Assembly: GCF_007989605.1 (NCBI RefSeq)
Contig: NZ_BJUL01000009.1
Location: 163,346 to 227,345 of the forward strand
Direction of reading: 5' to 3'
Source: Vreelandella venusta
GTDB lineage: Bacteria; Pseudomonadota; Gammaproteobacteria; Pseudomonadales; Halomonadaceae
Length of the DNA: 64,000 nt
Part shown: positions 37,542 through 46,467 of the stretch, in pieces
How positions within the stretch are numbered: position 1 is the stretch's first letter
How the letters are laid out: each line of letters begins with the position of its first letter
The notes under the pieces: model-generated
What the model saw: only the letters and a program-made list of their open reading frames with translations
Database searches by the model: none
Told to the model about the DNA's origin: nothing
Program-made: the position numbers and the translations under genes

Positions 37542-38951
37542 ATGTTCGGAATTGAGGCCGTTGACCTGGCCAGAATTCAGTTTGCCTTTACGATTTCCTT
37601 TCATATTATCTTTCCCGCCATCACCATCGGGCTAGCCAGCTACTTAGCGGTATTAGAGGGTCTCTGGCTTAAAACCCAACGGGATACCTATCGCCTTCTT
37701 TACCATTTCTGGTCAAAAATATTCGCCGTTAATTTTGCGATGGGTGTGGTATCCGGCATTGTGATGGCGTACCAGTTTGGGACCCACTGGAGCGGCTTTT
37801 CCGCCTTTGCAGGCAGTATCACAGGGCCCTTGCTCACCTATGAAGTGCTTACCGCCTTCTTCCTTGAAGCCGGGTTTTTAGGCGTAATGCTATTTGGCTG
37901 GGAACGTGTCGGCCGAGGCTTACACTTTTTCGCTACCTGTATGGTTGCACTCGGCACCATCGTATCGATGTTTTGGATTCTCTCCTCCAACAGCTGGATG
38001 CAGACTCCTCAAGGGCACGAAATTGTTAATGGCGCGGTGATTCCAGTTGACTGGATGAAGATTGTCTTTAACCCCTCGTTCCCCTATCGACTTGCCCATA
38101 TGGCCCTAGCCGCCTTTTTGAGTACAGCCTTATTCGTCGCCGCCTCTGGCGCTTGGCTGCTGCTACGTGGCAAGCAGTCCGCCGAGGTGCGCACTATGCT
38201 CTCCATGGCGCTGATTATGCTGGCGATCACCGCTCCGCTTCAGGCCGTGGTGGGCGACTTTCATGGCCTCAATACGCTTAAGCACCAGCCTGCCAAAATC
38301 GCCGCCATCGAAGGGCATTGGGATAACAGCAGCGGAGAGCCCACCCCACTCATTCTATTCGGCTGGCCCGATATGGCGCGCGAAGAAACCCGCTTCAAGC
38401 TGGAGATCCCCGTGCTGGGGAGCCTGCTGTTAAAACATAGTTTGACCGAGCAGGTGCCCGCCCTTAAAGAGTTCGCCCCACAAGACAGACCCAATTCGAC
38501 CATCGTGTTTTGGAGCTTTCGCTTGATGGTGGGGCTGGGGGTGTTAATGATTTTGCTTGCCATCGTGGGCAACATCCTGCGCCTCAAAGGTCAACTTTAT
38601 GGCTCCCATAAATTTCTTATCTGCACCCTATGCATGGGGCCAGCAGGTCTGGTGGCACTGCTAGCGGGCTGGTTTACCACAGAAGTAGGCCGACAACCCT
38701 GGGTAGTTTACGGGTTATTAAGAACCACCGATGCAGCATCAGCGCACAGTGCTGTTCACCTCAGCATTAGCTTAACTATTTTTGTGGTGGTGTATCTGGC
38801 GGTTTTTGGCACCGGCGTTGTGTACATGATGCACTTGGTAAACAAAGGCCCAAGCGAGCCCTCCACACCTACGCTAGGCGGCCCGGGCCATCATCGCACG
38901 CCAGCTCGCCCTCTCTCGGCGGCCAATGAAACGCTGAGCACAACTCACTAA
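37542..38951 (+). CDS. cydA: Cytochrome bd-type quinol oxidase subunit I (CioA-like)
   Basis: Heme-carrying subunit of a terminal quinol oxidase in the cytoplasmic membrane. The start at 37542 is set by GGAGGAAGCACC directly before it. The sequence shows H21 (SFHIIFPAITIG) as heme ligand, LTYEVLTAFFLEAGFLG with the conserved Glu residues, and MFWILSSNSWMQTPQGHEI. At 469 residues it lacks the long Q-loop of E. coli CydA (522), so it belongs to the short-loop, cyanide-insensitive (CIO) type. It forms an operon with cydB and a small DUF2474 gene. Confidence 0.94.
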   Translation: MFGIEAVDLARIQFAFTISFHIIFPAITIGLASYLAVLEGLWLKTQRDTYRLLYHFWSKIFAVNFAMGVVSGIVMAYQFGTHWSGFSAFAGSITGPLLTYEVLTAFFLEAGFLGVMLFGWERVGRGLHFFATCMVALGTIVSMFWILSSNSWMQTPQGHEIVNGAVIPVDWMKIVFNPSFPYRLAHMALAAFLSTALFVAASGAWLLLRGKQSAEVRTMLSMALIMLAITAPLQAVVGDFHGLNTLKHQPAKIAAIEGHWDNSSGEPTPLILFGWPDMAREETRFKLEIPVLGSLLLKHSLTEQVPALKEFAPQDRPNSTIVFWSFRLMVGLGVLMILLAIVGNILRLKGQLYGSHKFLICTLCMGPAGLVALLAGWFTTEVGRQPWVVYGLLRTTDAASAHSAVHLSISLTIFVVVYLAVFGTGVVYMMHLVNKGPSEPSTPTLGGPGHHRTPARPLSAANETLSTTH

Positions 38952-38968
38952 TTAGAACGGGGTGCACT

Positions 38969-39976
38969 ATGGGAATTGATCTATCACTCGCCTGGGCCAT
39001 TATCATTCTGTTTGGGTTGATGATGTATGTAGTCATGGATGGGTTTGACTTGGGCATTGGCTTGCTCTTTCTGCATGTTCATAACGAGCAAGACCGAGAC
39101 ATTATGATGAACACCGTTGCGCCGGTGTGGGACGGTAACGAAACGTGGTTGGTGCTAGGCGGAGCAGGGTTGTTTGCTGCGTTCCCCCTCGCCTACGCAG
39201 TCGTGTTGGAAGCGCTGGCTATTCCGCTGATCGTGATGCTGCTAGGGCTGATTTTTCGCGGCGTCGCCTTTGAGTTTCGCTTCAAGGCCTCCCCCGAGCG
39301 ACGGCATGTATGGGATAAAGCTTTCATTGGCGGCTCGCTGCTGGCAACGGCAGCCCAGGGCATTGCATTGGGTGCTTATATTCAAGGTATCGCTTTCGAC
39401 GGCACTCACTACAGCGGAGGAGCGCTGGATTGGCTAACGCCATTCTCGCTATTTTGCGGTATCGGCTTGCTGTTTGCTTATGCTCTGCTTGGCAGCACTT
39501 GGCTGATTATGAAAACTGAAGGGCTCTTGCAACAACGGATGTACCAGATCACCAAACCGTTAATCATCGGGCTACTCATTATGATCGCCCTGATAAGCGT
39601 ATGGACACCGCTGGCCTATCCAAACATTGCGTCACGCTGGTTTTCGTTACCCAACCTACTGTGGTTCTTACCGGTGCCGCTATTAGTAGCTATCACCGGC
39701 TGGTGGCTGTGGCGTGCCATTACTTATCAGCGCAACGCGCTTCCCTTTATTTTGGTACTGGGGCTGGTTTTTCTAGGCTATAGCGGTTTGGGCATTAGCT
39801 TGTGGCCAACCATTATTCCGCCGAATGCATCTATCTGGCAGGTTGCCGCTCCGCCCCAAAGTCAAGGCTTTGCCTTAGTGGGAACACTGTTTATTTTACC
39901 AATTATTTTGATGTACACCGCATGGAGCTACTACGTCTTCCGCGGCAAGGTGAAGCCGGGTGATGCCTACCATTGA
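38969..39976 (+). CDS. cydB: Cytochrome bd-type quinol oxidase subunit II (CioB-like)
   Basis: Second integral subunit of the bd-type oxidase, 335 residues with eight to nine hydrophobic segments. The family signatures MDGFDLGIG, NTVAPVWDGNETWLVLGGAGLFAAFPLAYA and RGVAFEFRFKA are present. The start lies 17 nt after the cydA stop, with GGGGTGCACT before it. It is followed after 54 nt by the DUF2474 gene, the expected small third component of CIO-type operons. Confidence 0.94.
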   Translation: MGIDLSLAWAIIILFGLMMYVVMDGFDLGIGLLFLHVHNEQDRDIMMNTVAPVWDGNETWLVLGGAGLFAAFPLAYAVVLEALAIPLIVMLLGLIFRGVAFEFRFKASPERRHVWDKAFIGGSLLATAAQGIALGAYIQGIAFDGTHYSGGALDWLTPFSLFCGIGLLFAYALLGSTWLIMKTEGLLQQRMYQITKPLIIGLLIMIALISVWTPLAYPNIASRWFSLPNLLWFLPVPLLVAITGWWLWRAITYQRNALPFILVLGLVFLGYSGLGISLWPTIIPPNASIWQVAAPPQSQGFALVGTLFILPIILMYTAWSYYVFRGKVKPGDAYH

Positions 39977-40030
39977 ACAAGCTGATGTTGATCAACGTAC
40001 TGGTATTAAGGAACGTACAGGAGCAATGCA

Positions 40031-40153
40031 ATGAAATCACTCGCTAAGCGTTTAGGCTGGTTAATGACCCTTTGGTTGTCGAGTGTTGGTGTTCTGTTAC
40101 TGCTTTCACTGGGAATTAAGCTCATGATGGGGCTAGTGGGCTTAACCAGCTAA
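40031..40153 (+). CDS. DUF2474 family small membrane protein (CydX-like)
   Basis: A 40-residue protein, MKSLAKRLGWLMTLWLSSVG followed by one membrane helix (VLLLLSLGIKLMMGL). The AGGAGCAATGCA ribosome site precedes the ATG at 40031. DUF2474 proteins follow cydAB of the CIO type, as CydX does in E. coli, and are thought to be accessory subunits. Confidence 0.85.
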   Translation: MKSLAKRLGWLMTLWLSSVGVLLLLSLGIKLMMGLVGLTS

Positions 40154-40359
40154 ACGACTGACTTTGTCTGGTCAACGTATTAGGCATGGGGTCATAGGTT
40201 ATGAATGCTCTATGGCAACGTGCCTGCCACTGAACAATATTCACCGCTGTACAAAATCCGACGTTGTTGATGCCGCCGAAAAATCGCGCAGCTCCCTTAC
40301 TCTTTCACGCCTCCAACTCCCCACTCGCCTTCATCAAGACCAAAGTATAAGAATTACAA

Positions 40360-40425
40360 TTATCAAAAATTGATAACTTTTTTTTCCTTTGCTTATTTTA
40401 CTGCGTATCGTTTATCAAAATTTGA
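40360..40425. promoter_or_regulatory. Candidate IclR operator pair
   Basis: TTATCAA-AAA-TTGATAA (40360-40376) is a perfect 17-bp palindrome, and the related TTATCAAAATTTGA follows at 40412-40425, just before the IclR gene start at 40436. Both lie in an AT-rich promoter region and probably bind the IclR protein itself. The remaining gap 40154-40359 shows no gene. Confidence 0.55.
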
Positions 40426-40435
40426 GGTAATTTCG

Positions 40436-41146
40436 ATGGGGCCATCCGACCGCATGCTGGCGCTGCTGTGCTGCCTAGCCAATCAAGGAGAAGCAATGAC
40501 GGTGAAGTCGCTGGCCGAGCTAACCGCTCAGCCAGTCTCGACTGCATACCGCCACCTGCGCCAACTTTTGGCCTGGGGCCTAGTCAGCGAGCGCGAGGGT
40601 GGCACCTATGCGCCAGGCCCTCAGGCGGTGCGTCTGCACCAAGGTTTCGAACACCACAACGAACTGCTTCGCTGGGCTCGCCCGGTGCTGATCGAGTTGA
40701 CTGAGACCACCCAGGAGAGCTCAGCGCTGCTGATAGCAGTACGTGACCACGCCCTCTGCGTAGAGATGATCGATAGCCCACAGCCGCTGCGCTGCTGCTA
40801 CCACCGGGGCCAAGTGCAACCGTTACTCAAGGGTGCCAGCGCTCGGGCGCTGTTGGCCTGGATGAGCGAAGAAGAGCGTCAAATGGCACTGATGCTTCGC
40901 TCGGCGGCGGAGCGGGACGATGCCCTGATCGGCCTTGAGGCTATTCGCCAGCAGGGCGTAGCGATCAGTCTGGGCGAAATAGATCAAGGGGTGTGGGGCG
41001 CCAGCGCGCCAGTGTTCAACGGCCGCAGTCGCCTTAAGGCTGTGATCAGTGTGATGGCCCCCAGCGCCCGGGCTCAAGACCGAGCCGAGGCCCTGAGCGA
41101 GGCCACGCGCCTCAGTGCACAACGATTAGGAGAACTCCTGCAGTGA
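40436..41146 (+). CDS. IclR-family regulator of the hutG-gltS operon
   Basis: 236-residue IclR regulator. The N-terminal helix-turn-helix is MLALLCCLANQGEAMTVKSLAELTAQPVSTAYRHLRQLLAWGLV and the effector domain contains LLIAVRDHALCVEMIDS and KGASARALLAWM. The start at 40436 follows GAGGTAATTTCG; a longer frame back to 40370 runs through the operator region and is unlikely. The stop overlaps the GTG start of the formimidoylglutamase gene (GTGA), so it is the first gene of a three-gene operon. The G+C content of this operon is visibly higher than that of the cyd genes. Confidence 0.86.
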   Translation: MGPSDRMLALLCCLANQGEAMTVKSLAELTAQPVSTAYRHLRQLLAWGLVSEREGGTYAPGPQAVRLHQGFEHHNELLRWARPVLIELTETTQESSALLIAVRDHALCVEMIDSPQPLRCCYHRGQVQPLLKGASARALLAWMSEEERQMALMLRSAAERDDALIGLEAIRQQGVAISLGEIDQGVWGASAPVFNGRSRLKAVISVMAPSARAQDRAEALSEATRLSAQRLGELLQ

Positions 41147-42093
41147 CACAAGCAGATAATGAGGCGGCGCTGATGGCGCCCTGGCAAGGCCGGGTCGATA
41201 ACACGGAGACAGGTGACGCACGGCGCTGGCATCAGGTGATGCGTCCGGTTTCTCAGGCCAAGGCGCCGGGGCGCGCTTTGTTAGGTTTTTGCTCTGATGC
41301 CGGCGTCGCCCGCAACCAAGGACGGACGGGGGCCAGTGAAGGCCCCCTGGCGCTGCGTCGCCAGCTAGCTAACCAGGCGTATCACCTAACGGCACCGCTG
41401 TATGATGCCGGCGATGTGGTCTGCCAAGGCGACAACCTAGAGAGCGCCCAGCAAGCCTTCGCCGGGCAGGTGTCCGAACTGCTCGAACAGGGGCATCGGG
41501 TTATCGGCTTAGGCGGCGGCCACGAGATCGCCTTCGCTAGCTTTTCGGGGCTGCTGGCTCACGCCCAACGTCAGGCGACAATGCCGCGCCTAGGCATTCT
41601 CAACCTGGATGCCCATCTTGACCTACGCCAGGCCGAGCGCGCCAGCTCCGGCACGCCCTTTCGGCAGTGCGCCGAGCTGTGCCAAGAGGCGGGCATCGAC
41701 TTCCACTACACCTGCCTTGGCGTGAGTCGTGGCGGCAATACACCAGCGCTTTTCGCCCGCGCCGAGTCGCTGGGAGTGGAGTGGGTGCTCGACGAGCAGT
41801 GTCGCTCGCTGGAGAGCCCCGCGCTAAAAGCAGCTCTGGAGCGGCTGCTGGCACGGGTTGACTGGCTCTACCTCACTATCTGCTTAGACGCCCTACCCGC
41901 CTGGATTGCCCCGGGTGTCAGCGCGCCTTCCGCCCGGGGCATCGAGCTGTCCCTGGTTGAGGATGTTATTGATCACCTAGCCGCACGCGTTGCGCTGCCA
42001 GTGGTAGACGTCGCCGAGTTCAATCCAAGCCTGGATATAGACGCGCGAACGGCCCGTGTGGCGGCCCGTCTGGTCGAGCGCCTGGCACGCTAG
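41143..42093 (+). CDS. hutG: Formimidoylglutamase (arginase family)
   Basis: Arginase-fold enzyme predicted to split N-formimidoyl-L-glutamate into glutamate and formamide, a step of histidine breakdown. It has 316 residues from the GTG at 41143. Metal ligands are H127 (LGGGHEIAF) and D156, H158 and D160 (NLDAHLDLR). The third motif reads TICLDALPAWIAPGVSAP, so position 247, normally the first Asp of the Asp-x-Asp pair, is Cys, while D249 is kept. SRGGNTPALF and GVSAPSARG are typical of HutG. No other hut genes are adjacent; instead it is coupled to a glutamate symporter gene. Confidence 0.83.
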   Translation: MTQADNEAALMAPWQGRVDNTETGDARRWHQVMRPVSQAKAPGRALLGFCSDAGVARNQGRTGASEGPLALRRQLANQAYHLTAPLYDAGDVVCQGDNLESAQQAFAGQVSELLEQGHRVIGLGGGHEIAFASFSGLLAHAQRQATMPRLGILNLDAHLDLRQAERASSGTPFRQCAELCQEAGIDFHYTCLGVSRGGNTPALFARAESLGVEWVLDEQCRSLESPALKAALERLLARVDWLYLTICLDALPAWIAPGVSAPSARGIELSLVEDVIDHLAARVALPVVDVAEFNPSLDIDARTARVAARLVERLAR

Positions 42094-42171
42094 CCAACGA
42101 TTAACCGGTCATCAACGGCCACCCCTATCCGGCCGCCCTGAGCGGCACATAACAACTCATGGAGCATCAAC

Positions 42172-43377
42172 ATGCACTTTACTCTGGATGCCGTGTCCAC
42201 CACGGCACTGGCGCTGATATTGCTTGCATTTGGCGCCGGACTTAAGCGCCGGCTCAACTGGCTGGAACACTTCTGCGTCCCCACCCCAGTGATCGGCGGT
42301 TTCGGCTTCGCTCTGCTGGCTTGGCTGCTGCGCGATCTTGGCTTGGTTACCTTCGAACTTAACACAGCGATGCAGAGCCCATTGATGATCGCCTTCTTCA
42401 CCACCGTCGGCCTGGGCGGAAGCCTGGCGCTGCTCAAAAAAGGTGGCAAGGCGCTGGGTATCTATCTAGTGGCCTGCTGGCTGTTGGCGCTGATGCAGAA
42501 CGGCGTGGGCATTGGCATGGCCAGCCTGCTAGGCCTCGACCCGCTGATCGGCCTAATGGCCGGAGCCACCTCTTTAGAGGGTGGCTTCGGCGCAGCAGCG
42601 GCCTTTGGCCCCGAGGCAGAAGCCCTAGGCGCCCAGGGCGCCACTACTGCCGCTATTGCCTCTGCCACCTTCGGCATGATTGTCGGCGGTGTGATCGGCG
42701 CGCCCATCGCCCGTTGGATCATCGACCGTCGGCAGATCCCGGTTGTCGCCGAAGACGTGCATGACCTGGAGAGACTGCAAGCCGAGGAGCGCCCCACTCA
42801 AGCGCCCATCGACAGCCGCACCCTGCTGCGCGTGCTGGCCGTCATAGTACCGATCATGGTGCTGGGCGTGTGGTTCAAAGAGGCTCTGTCGACCCATCTG
42901 GGGATCATCCTACCGAGCTATGTGGGCGCCATGTTTGTCGCCATCCTGCTACGCAATCTTAATGATCGCTTCGACTGGGTCAGCATGCCGGACAACGCCC
43001 TCGCCACTCTGGGCGACGTGGCCTTGGGTGTGTTCCTGACCATGGCAATGATGAATCTCAAGATCTGGCAGCTCCAGGAGATGGGCGGCTCACTACTGTT
43101 GATCCTGCTGGTGCAAACCCTGGCCATCGTCTTACTGGCCGTGGTGGTGATGTTCCGTCTGCTAGGCCGTAACTACGACGCCGCAGTGCTTACCGCGGGC
43201 TTTATTGGCCACGGCCTAGGCGCGACGCCCAATGCGGTGGCAAATATGAGTGCGGTGTGCGAGCACTATCGCGTGGTGTCGCATAAGGCCTTCATCATCG
43301 TCCCGCTGTGCGGCGCCGTGCTGATCGATATTGTCGCCATCCCCGCCATTACTTGGTGCCTGAACGCCTTCGCCTGA
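42172..43377 (+). CDS. gltS: Sodium/glutamate symporter GltS
   Basis: Integral membrane Na+/glutamate symporter, 401 residues with about ten hydrophobic segments in two inverted halves. The glycine-rich reentrant motifs GLMAGATSLEGGFGAAAAFGP and TAGFIGHGLGATPNAVANMSAV are the substrate and ion site signatures of the ESS family. GGAGCATCAAC precedes the ATG. It lies 78 nt after hutG and ends at a strong terminator. The pairing suggests uptake of glutamate or of formimidoylglutamate itself; the latter is inference. Confidence 0.92.
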   Translation: MHFTLDAVSTTALALILLAFGAGLKRRLNWLEHFCVPTPVIGGFGFALLAWLLRDLGLVTFELNTAMQSPLMIAFFTTVGLGGSLALLKKGGKALGIYLVACWLLALMQNGVGIGMASLLGLDPLIGLMAGATSLEGGFGAAAAFGPEAEALGAQGATTAAIASATFGMIVGGVIGAPIARWIIDRRQIPVVAEDVHDLERLQAEERPTQAPIDSRTLLRVLAVIVPIMVLGVWFKEALSTHLGIILPSYVGAMFVAILLRNLNDRFDWVSMPDNALATLGDVALGVFLTMAMMNLKIWQLQEMGGSLLLILLVQTLAIVLLAVVVMFRLLGRNYDAAVLTAGFIGHGLGATPNAVANMSAVCEHYRVVSHKAFIIVPLCGAVLIDIVAIPAITWCLNAFA

Positions 43378-43389
43378 TCGCTGTTCGTC

Positions 43390-43432
43390 CGACAACGCTA
43401 GCCTCTGAGTTCAGCTGGCGTTGTCGTTTTTT
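43390..43432 (+). terminator. Terminator of the iclR-hutG-gltS operon
   Basis: CGACAACGCTAGC pairs with GCTGGCGTTGTCG (13 bp, one G-T pair) and is followed by six T residues, 12 nt after the gltS stop. Confidence 0.9.
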
Positions 43433-43573
43433 ATCGCCGATGCCGCTAGTTGTCCGTTGCCTGTAGCCGCCCCGGTGCTACCGGTGATGGCAAACCCTCG
43501 CGGCAAATTGCGCCCCCCTGGCATCTCCAACGTCTCGCTAGCGTTCGACCGTATAACGCCAAACAGCAGCGCA

Positions 43574-44890
43574 TTAGGACACGTTATCCTCTTTAATAAC
43601 GGGCTCTTCAAAGGGTTCGCCATTCTCGTCCAGCAGCTGATGGTCGTACGCCGCCTGGAGACCCGTTTCTTCAGCAGCGGGCAGCTCTTCTTGCAGTGGT
43701 TCTTCTTCCACGGATTCTTCCACCAAGTCTGCCCAGTAATCAATGTGGCCGGGATAAGCTGGCGATATAATCGCCACCACAATGCCGACAACCGAAAATA
43801 GCGAAAATGCATAGGCATACCCAAAACCGTCCACCAGCATACCAACAACCGGCGACCCTACTGCCTGCCCAAGCGCACAGGCCATAAAAGGTAAGACGGG
43901 CCCCATGGAAAGCCGCCCCGGCAATAGCCGAATGCCCGTCATCAGATACAGTCCCGTTAAGCTCATGTAAGCAAGTCCAAATACCATGGCGGAAAATATC
44001 GCCAATGCTAACTGGCTGGGACTGGCAGCAAGCAACGCCAAGCTTGAAGACAGCATCATTAGCATTAATGCCTGCGTAATAGGAGGGTTATTACGGTCAG
44101 CCAAATCACTCACTACGGCGCCTCCAAGCCCAGCAATTCCTACGGCAAACCAAAGCCAACCGACTTGATGAGCAGGCAATCCGCCAAGGGTAACGGCCAA
44201 ATCAGGCGCAAAAAGCCAGAACGGCGAAGACACAAACCCCATCGCGAAAGCAAAGAGCGATAGCCGGGTAAGGCGCGACCACTGTAGCCGCGTGATTGGC
44301 GGTGGCGGTGCCGCATTGGCTGGCACAACCCGAGAGACCGAAGGAATAAAGTACCAGGCAGCAATCACCCCTAAACCCGCCAAAACAGCAAAGCTTGTGT
44401 AGGTAAAGCGCCACGCATCGGCCAGGAACACGACCGTCGGCACTGCTACGATAATGCCAATACTGGTGCCAGCATTCATGATAGAACTAACGCGGCCATG
44501 CATTGTTCGGCTCACCAATGCCTGCATAGCAGCCGTCAGAGCGGGCATCATCAAGCCAGTACAAATGCCGCAGACAAACACGCCTACGCCGAGCGATAAG
44601 GCACCAGACGACTGGCTGATAAAGACCAGCCCGGCCACACCGAACCCACCGGATAACACTGCTAAATTACGCGCACCAAGCCGATCGGCTGCAAGCGGTG
44701 CAAACAACGTCGCCAAGACAAAACTAATAAACGGCAGTGCCCCGATAATGCCAACCAAGTACGCTGTCAGCTCTAGCTCGGCGCTAATAGAAGGTACAAA
44801 CAAACCAAACGCAAAGCGCGCAAGTCCATAACTAATCGCGACCAGCGCTGCACCAAATAGGGCAAACCCCATGTTCGACAAGGTCTTCAT
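43574..44890 (-). CDS. MFS transporter (YbfB/YjiJ type) with acidic C-terminal tail
   Basis: Twelve-segment major facilitator protein, 438 residues from the start at 44890, which GGAGTGCTCGGT precedes. Signatures are ISYGLARFAFGLFVPSI in the first helix and LAADRLGARNLAVLSGG in the 2-3 loop, as in the YbfB/YjiJ group. The last about 50 residues, from YWADLVEESVEEEP to EEPVIKEDNVS, are an acidic cytoplasmic tail that is not part of the transporter fold. The substrate is unknown. It is convergent with gltS and has no obvious partner. Confidence 0.85.
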   Translation of the reverse strand: MKTLSNMGFALFGAALVAISYGLARFAFGLFVPSISAELELTAYLVGIIGALPFISFVLATLFAPLAADRLGARNLAVLSGGFGVAGLVFISQSSGALSLGVGVFVCGICTGLMMPALTAAMQALVSRTMHGRVSSIMNAGTSIGIIVAVPTVVFLADAWRFTYTSFAVLAGLGVIAAWYFIPSVSRVVPANAAPPPPITRLQWSRLTRLSLFAFAMGFVSSPFWLFAPDLAVTLGGLPAHQVGWLWFAVGIAGLGGAVVSDLADRNNPPITQALMLMMLSSSLALLAASPSQLALAIFSAMVFGLAYMSLTGLYLMTGIRLLPGRLSMGPVLPFMACALGQAVGSPVVGMLVDGFGYAYAFSLFSVVGIVVAIISPAYPGHIDYWADLVEESVEEEPLQEELPAAEETGLQAAYDHQLLDENGEPFEEPVIKEDNVS

Positions 44891-45252
44891 ACCGAGCACT
44901 CCACGGCCGTGTGTGTCTTGTGCAACAAGCTGATCTATCAACTGCGCCACCAATAGCCTACTTCGCTGGGTGATTGCAATCTCCTGCTGTGCGGCTGCCG
45001 CAAAGAGGTATGATCTAGTCGATATACAGAGTGCTTAAGTTAAAAATAAGCATGAAAGAAGGCGACACTGACAATCTCACCGCCAGCTGCCAAGGGGGTT
45101 GATAACATCGTTAAGAAGTCGCTTCGGTTGTATCAACCCATCATCGTTGCTTTGAAAGCAACAAATTCGTCATTAAAACGACTCTTATCTACCCGCCAAG
45201 TCGCTTAGCTTAAAAAAGCCAAATAAAGATACCGACAACAGTGGGATAGGAA
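44891..45252. other. Divergent intergenic region
   Basis: About 360 bp between the MFS gene and the M20 amidohydrolase gene, without a recognisable gene or clear repeat. ATAGGAAAT directly precedes the amidohydrolase start. Confidence 0.45.
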
Positions 45253-46407
45253 ATGTTTTCAGATAAACAAGTTGGTGAAGCCACCGCTTTGCGGCATCGA
45301 CTACACCAGCACCCTGAGCTTAAATTTCAAGAAAATAATACTGCCGCACTGGTCGCAGAGCGGCTAAAAGCGCTCGGCTATCACGTGACCGAAGGTATTG
45401 CTACTACAGGCGTTATGGCTGAGCTAGCGACCGGTCGCGAAGGCCCAGTGATTGCCTTTCGCGCTGATATGGATGCGTTACCCATCGAGGAAGTCAATAC
45501 GTTTGAGCATCGCTCCCAACGGCAAGGCTTGATGCATGCCTGTGGTCACGATGGGCATACCGCCACGCTGCTGTTGGCTGCCGAAGCCATCATGGCGCAG
45601 CGTGATGAGCTATGTGGCCACATTAAACTGCTATTTCAGCCTGGCGAAGAAGGTGGCAATGGTGCCGACATCATGGTCAAGGCCGGGGTATTGGAAAACC
45701 CCAAGGTGGACGCGATATTTGGCTACCACAACCGTCCTGGTTTCCCAACAGGTCAACTGTTTGTTAAACCCGGGCCGGCCATGGGTGGTAACGACACTTA
45801 TAAAGTCACTATCGAAGGCACTTCTGGCCATGCCGCCATGCCGCACTTGGCGGTAGATCCTATTTATGTCGGGGCGTCACTAATACAGCAGTTGCAAGGG
45901 TTAGTGAGCCGCCACAAATCACCGCTGGAAGCAGGCGTCATCACGGTAGCCGCTTTTCATGCTGGCGACGCCGCCAATGTGATTCCTGGCCAAGCCGAAC
46001 TGTTAGTGAATATCCGCAGCGATCGGCCCTCGTCACGCGATGCGCTCGCAGGCAAGCTTGAGCAGGTAACCGCGGGCGTATGCGCAGCCCACAGTGCGCA
46101 GTTTCATCTGGAACACCTCCACCAGGTGCCCCCCCTGGTTAACGACTCTGCGTGGTCAGAACGCGTGCTAACAATTGCCAACAAGCACGCAGTAAGTCAC
46201 GACATTCAGCAGTTGGACTATATGCCCACCATGGGGGCGGAAGATTTCGCGTTCTACCTACAGGAAGTACCGGGATGCTTCTTTTTTGTCGGTAATGGCG
46301 ATAGCGCCTATCTGCACAACGAGCACTACGACTTTAACGATGCTGTTCTACCAGTTGCAGGCGGGATGTTTGTGGCGTTAGCAAAAGAGCTGTTATCACG
46401 CACTTAA
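45253..46407 (+). CDS. M20-family amidohydrolase (hippurate/N-acyl amino acid hydrolase type)
   Basis: Metal-dependent amidohydrolase of 384 residues. Metal-binding sites are HACGHDGHTATLLLAA (near residue 95-110), GEEGGNGADIMV and, near the C-terminus, MPTMGAEDFAFYLQEVPGCFFFVGNG. A dimerisation domain (YKVTIEGTSGHAAMPHLAVDPI) lies between. Family members remove acyl groups from amino acids or cleave aminobenzoyl-glutamate. The AbgT transporter gene 60 nt downstream supports a role in using an acylated or aryl-conjugated amino acid. Confidence 0.9.
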   Translation: MFSDKQVGEATALRHRLHQHPELKFQENNTAALVAERLKALGYHVTEGIATTGVMAELATGREGPVIAFRADMDALPIEEVNTFEHRSQRQGLMHACGHDGHTATLLLAAEAIMAQRDELCGHIKLLFQPGEEGGNGADIMVKAGVLENPKVDAIFGYHNRPGFPTGQLFVKPGPAMGGNDTYKVTIEGTSGHAAMPHLAVDPIYVGASLIQQLQGLVSRHKSPLEAGVITVAAFHAGDAANVIPGQAELLVNIRSDRPSSRDALAGKLEQVTAGVCAAHSAQFHLEHLHQVPPLVNDSAWSERVLTIANKHAVSHDIQQLDYMPTMGAEDFAFYLQEVPGCFFFVGNGDSAYLHNEHYDFNDAVLPVAGGMFVALAKELLSRT

Positions 46408-46467
46408 TTCTCTGCAGGCCTCTCATTACGATTAAAAAAATAACGTTAAGAAAAAAGGATTAATACG

